Below, piece by piece: positions 61,984 to 64,000 of a stretch of DNA of 64,000 nt. Numbering within the stretch: position 1 is the stretch's first letter; the number at the start of each line of letters is the position of its first letter. Made by a program: the position numbers and the translations under genes. The notes beneath the pieces are model-generated. The model had not been told where the DNA came from. It worked only from the letters and a program-made list of their open reading frames with translations, and did not search any database. This stretch comes from Chlorobiaceae bacterium (lineage in GTDB: Bacteria > Bacteroidota > Ignavibacteria > Ignavibacteriales > Ignavibacteriaceae), in contig PNNF01000005.1 in assembly GCA_013824085.1 (NCBI GenBank), positions 1 through 64,000 of the forward strand. The letters are read 5' to 3'.

Positions 61984-62027
61984 TTGATAAAACAAAAATA
62001 TAATCTCCTTGATAGAAACAAAAATAT
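61984..62027. repeat. 25-bp-spaced direct repeat upstream of sthA
   Basis: TTGATAAAACAAAAATAT at 61984 recurs as TTGATAGAAACAAAAATAT at 62009. The period of 25 bp and the location in the divergent intergenic region make it a possible operator or promoter duplication. Confidence 0.4.
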
Positions 62028-62112
62028 TTATTGTTACGAAAAAAAAGAATCAAGAAGTTTTAGATTGTTAATTCAAAATTTTATTTTTTAAATCCAATTA
62101 TAACAGTGAATT

Positions 62113-64000
62113 ATGAAGCATAAATTACAAATCGCAATTCTATTTTTATTTTCCCAATTTTTATTTTTGGGATGCGCAACCAAGCCAATCGTAAAAGTTA
62201 TTAATGAAGAAAAAGAATTTTCTCTTCGAATAGAGAAAGAGGAGATTAAAGAAATAATTTCTACTGAAGCAAGATTAGATTCATTATCAAAAAATTTTGC
62301 AAAGATGAATTTTTCTTTTCCGATTCACCCCAGGACAAAAGTTGATACAATTATTATCGATGCTACACTGAAAGAAATTACATTCAGGTTAAGTAAAGAA
62401 TTTGCAACTAAACCGTTTAGAAATGATAATGTAAAAATTATTTACGATGAGATAAAAAATTATTTGGGTAATGACTTCGCTGACTACAAACTAAATATTA
62501 TTTCACTCAACCAAAATATTGAAGATTTAATCCCAAATTATTTTAGATTAGATAAAAGTTTATTTGATGAAGCGAGATTAAAAACTCAAGATGAAATTAC
62601 ATTGCAAGTTGTTCGCAATAATAGCAAACCAAATATCATAACGAATGGATTGAACAACAGAAATATCGCTTTGTGGCATAGTCACGGTTGGTATTTCAAT
62701 AACGAAGAGAAACGATGGGAATGGCAGCGACCGAGATTATTTCAGGCAGTCGAAGATTTAATTCCAATGTCTTTTACAATTCCATACATCATTCCAATGC
62801 TTGAAAATGCTGGTGCAAACGTCTTCGTTCCGCGCGAGAGAGATATTCAGACAAATGAAATTATCATCGACAATGATTCAAAAAAAAATCGCAGGTATGT
62901 TGAAAAAAGTTTAGTCAAAAAATTTAAGTGGAAGAAATCAGAAATTTCTGGATTTGCGATTAGCGACATGCCTTACGCTGAAGGCTTCAACCCTTTCCAA
63001 AGTGGAACAACTCGTTTTACAGAATCTGACCAAAAAGCATCTGCTCTCGTTGAATACATACCTGAAATTCCTGAAGCAGGAGAGTACGGAGTTTACATTT
63101 CATTCTCATCTTCAGAAAAAAATGTTAGCGATGCTGATTTCTCTGTTTATCACGAAGGTGGGAAAACAAATTTTAAAGTAAATCAAAAAATTGGTGGTGG
63201 GACTTGGATTTGGCTCGGAAAGTTTTATTTCAAAAAAGGTTTTAATCCTAAAGCGGGAAAAGTTGTTGCAACAAATTTGAGCAATGAAAAAGGAAAAATT
63301 GTTTCGGTTGATGCGGTAAGATTTGGTGGTGGTATGGGCATTGTAGAAAGGAATGATGCGGTTAGCGGCAGAGCAAAATTTCTTGAAGCAAGTAGATATT
63401 GGATGCAGTTCGCGGGAATGCCCGACACACTAGTATATAACTTGAACAATAATAAGAATGATTACAACGATGATTTTCAAGGGCGGCCTGAATTTGTAAA
63501 TTATTTGACTGGTGCACCAAGCGGACCAAATCGAAATAGAAATGAAAAAGGATTACAAATTCCAATCGACATTTCTCTCTCTTTTCATACTGATGCGGGA
63601 ATTACTGATAATGATACTACAATCGGTACTCTTTTAATTTATAGCATTAATGGTGCACAACAGGAAAATGTTTTTCCGTCTGGACTCTCGCGATATGCAA
63701 ATCGAGATTTAGCAGATATTCTTCAAGCACAAATTGTAAATGACATAAGAGCAAAGTATGATAACGCTTGGAATCAACGCCAACTGATGGAAGCACGATA
63801 CAGTGAAGCAGTTCGTCCTAATGTTCCTGCAGTTCTGCTTGAATTACTTTCGCATCAAAATTTTCTTGATATGAAATTTTTTCATGATCCAAGATTTAGA
63901 TTTGATGTTTCGAGATCAATCTATAAAGCTTTTTTAAGATTTCTTTCAGTCCAAAATAATTTTGAATATGTCGTTCAACCTTTACCAGTTAATTATTTCA
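62113..64000 (+). CDS. N-acetylmuramoyl-L-alanine amidase-like lipoprotein with golvesin-like insert (partial)
   Basis: 629 codons are open from ATG 62113 to the window edge, with no stop. The signal peptide ends in a lipobox LGC at residue 21. An amidase_3-like catalytic domain is split: His189 in WHSHGW, His492 in SFHTDAG and Glu577 in LLELLSHQN fit the zinc and catalytic positions. Between them, about 285-410, lies a golvesin/xanthan-lyase-type beta domain (AEGFNPFQSGTTRF, SVDAVRFGGG). It should hydrolyse peptidoglycan from an outer-membrane anchor. The C-terminus is missing. Confidence 0.8.
   Translation, partial: MKHKLQIAILFLFSQFLFLGCATKPIVKVINEEKEFSLRIEKEEIKEIISTEARLDSLSKNFAKMNFSFPIHPRTKVDTIIIDATLKEITFRLSKEFATKPFRNDNVKIIYDEIKNYLGNDFADYKLNIISLNQNIEDLIPNYFRLDKSLFDEARLKTQDEITLQVVRNNSKPNIITNGLNNRNIALWHSHGWYFNNEEKRWEWQRPRLFQAVEDLIPMSFTIPYIIPMLENAGANVFVPRERDIQTNEIIIDNDSKKNRRYVEKSLVKKFKWKKSEISGFAISDMPYAEGFNPFQSGTTRFTESDQKASALVEYIPEIPEAGEYGVYISFSSSEKNVSDADFSVYHEGGKTNFKVNQKIGGGTWIWLGKFYFKKGFNPKAGKVVATNLSNEKGKIVSVDAVRFGGGMGIVERNDAVSGRAKFLEASRYWMQFAGMPDTLVYNLNNNKNDYNDDFQGRPEFVNYLTGAPSGPNRNRNEKGLQIPIDISLSFHTDAGITDNDTTIGTLLIYSINGAQQENVFPSGLSRYANRDLADILQAQIVNDIRAKYDNAWNQRQLMEARYSEAVRPNVPAVLLELLSHQNFLDMKFFHDPRFRFDVSRSIYKAFLRFLSVQNNFEYVVQPLPVNYF

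Overview
The window is 64 kb of low-GC bacterial chromosome with ordinary housekeeping density. Several marks point to the Bacteroidota/Ignavibacteria side of the tree. Secreted proteins carry type IX secretion (T9SS) C-terminal domains, including the NYPNPFNPST motif typical of Ignavibacteria. PorV-like and SusC-like outer-membrane proteins, a C-A-B succinate dehydrogenase with one cytochrome b subunit, and MenG (menaquinone) are present. Promoters read TTG-N19/20-TAnnTTTG, the Bacteroidota sigma-A form. No phage, transposase, integrase or CRISPR array was seen. The species cannot be named from sequence alone.

Layout. 1-292: tandem array of 29-bp and 15-bp units. 0.4-5.6 kb (+): uvrA, an AhpD-like protein, an Mpv17-like membrane protein, rdgB and a lipoprotein. 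5.6-8.1 kb (-): rsmA, a PAP2 phosphatase and menG as overlapping genes. 8.1-15.4 kb: a ROK sugar kinase (+), then on the minus strand an ABC-F ATPase, a secreted propeller protein, ribH, a PHP phosphoesterase and a Crp/Fnr regulator. 15.5-19.3 kb (+): gap, pgk, a rhomboid protease and a small anchored protein. 19.4-22.5 kb: tRNA-Lys (-), then a cobalamin riboswitch driving btuB and a DUF6580-like membrane protein. 22.8-25.7 kb: a zinc-ribbon protein, an ATP-grasp ligase divergent from a C39-like cysteine peptidase, and an isochorismatase-family hydrolase. 25.8-29.3 kb: sdhCAB. 29.3-35.1 kb: a very acidic protein, obgE, and M48 and S9 peptidases. 35.2-38.5 kb: tRNA-Met, secG, dacB, a LOG-family protein, rpsU and a zinc-ribbon/Tudor-like protein.

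38.6-43.5 kb: an ECF sigma factor with its membrane anti-sigma, an M14 carboxypeptidase, a thioredoxin-like protein, a DUF2461 protein and a small outer-membrane barrel. 43.5-51.1 kb: a CYTH protein, then a tight operon greA-ribD-ribE-tilS-hpt-ftsH-polyprenol-kinase-like. 51.3-60.3 kb: an outer-membrane and secretion cluster with an FG-GAP T9SS cargo, a SusC-like TonB receptor, a 1148-residue secreted protein and a PorV-like protein. 60.6-64 kb: sthA (-), and a lipoprotein amidase with a golvesin-like insert that runs off the right edge.

Most of the window is core metabolism: glycolysis, menaquinone-linked respiration, riboflavin, tRNA and rRNA modification, and protein quality control. The less explained parts are the ATP-grasp/C39 pair, the B12 locus with its RBS-masking hairpin, the SusC/1148-aa/PorV cluster, the acidic protein before obgE, the zinc-ribbon/Tudor protein and a terminator-like hairpin at the start of the greA transcript. 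No wholly new system is proven.
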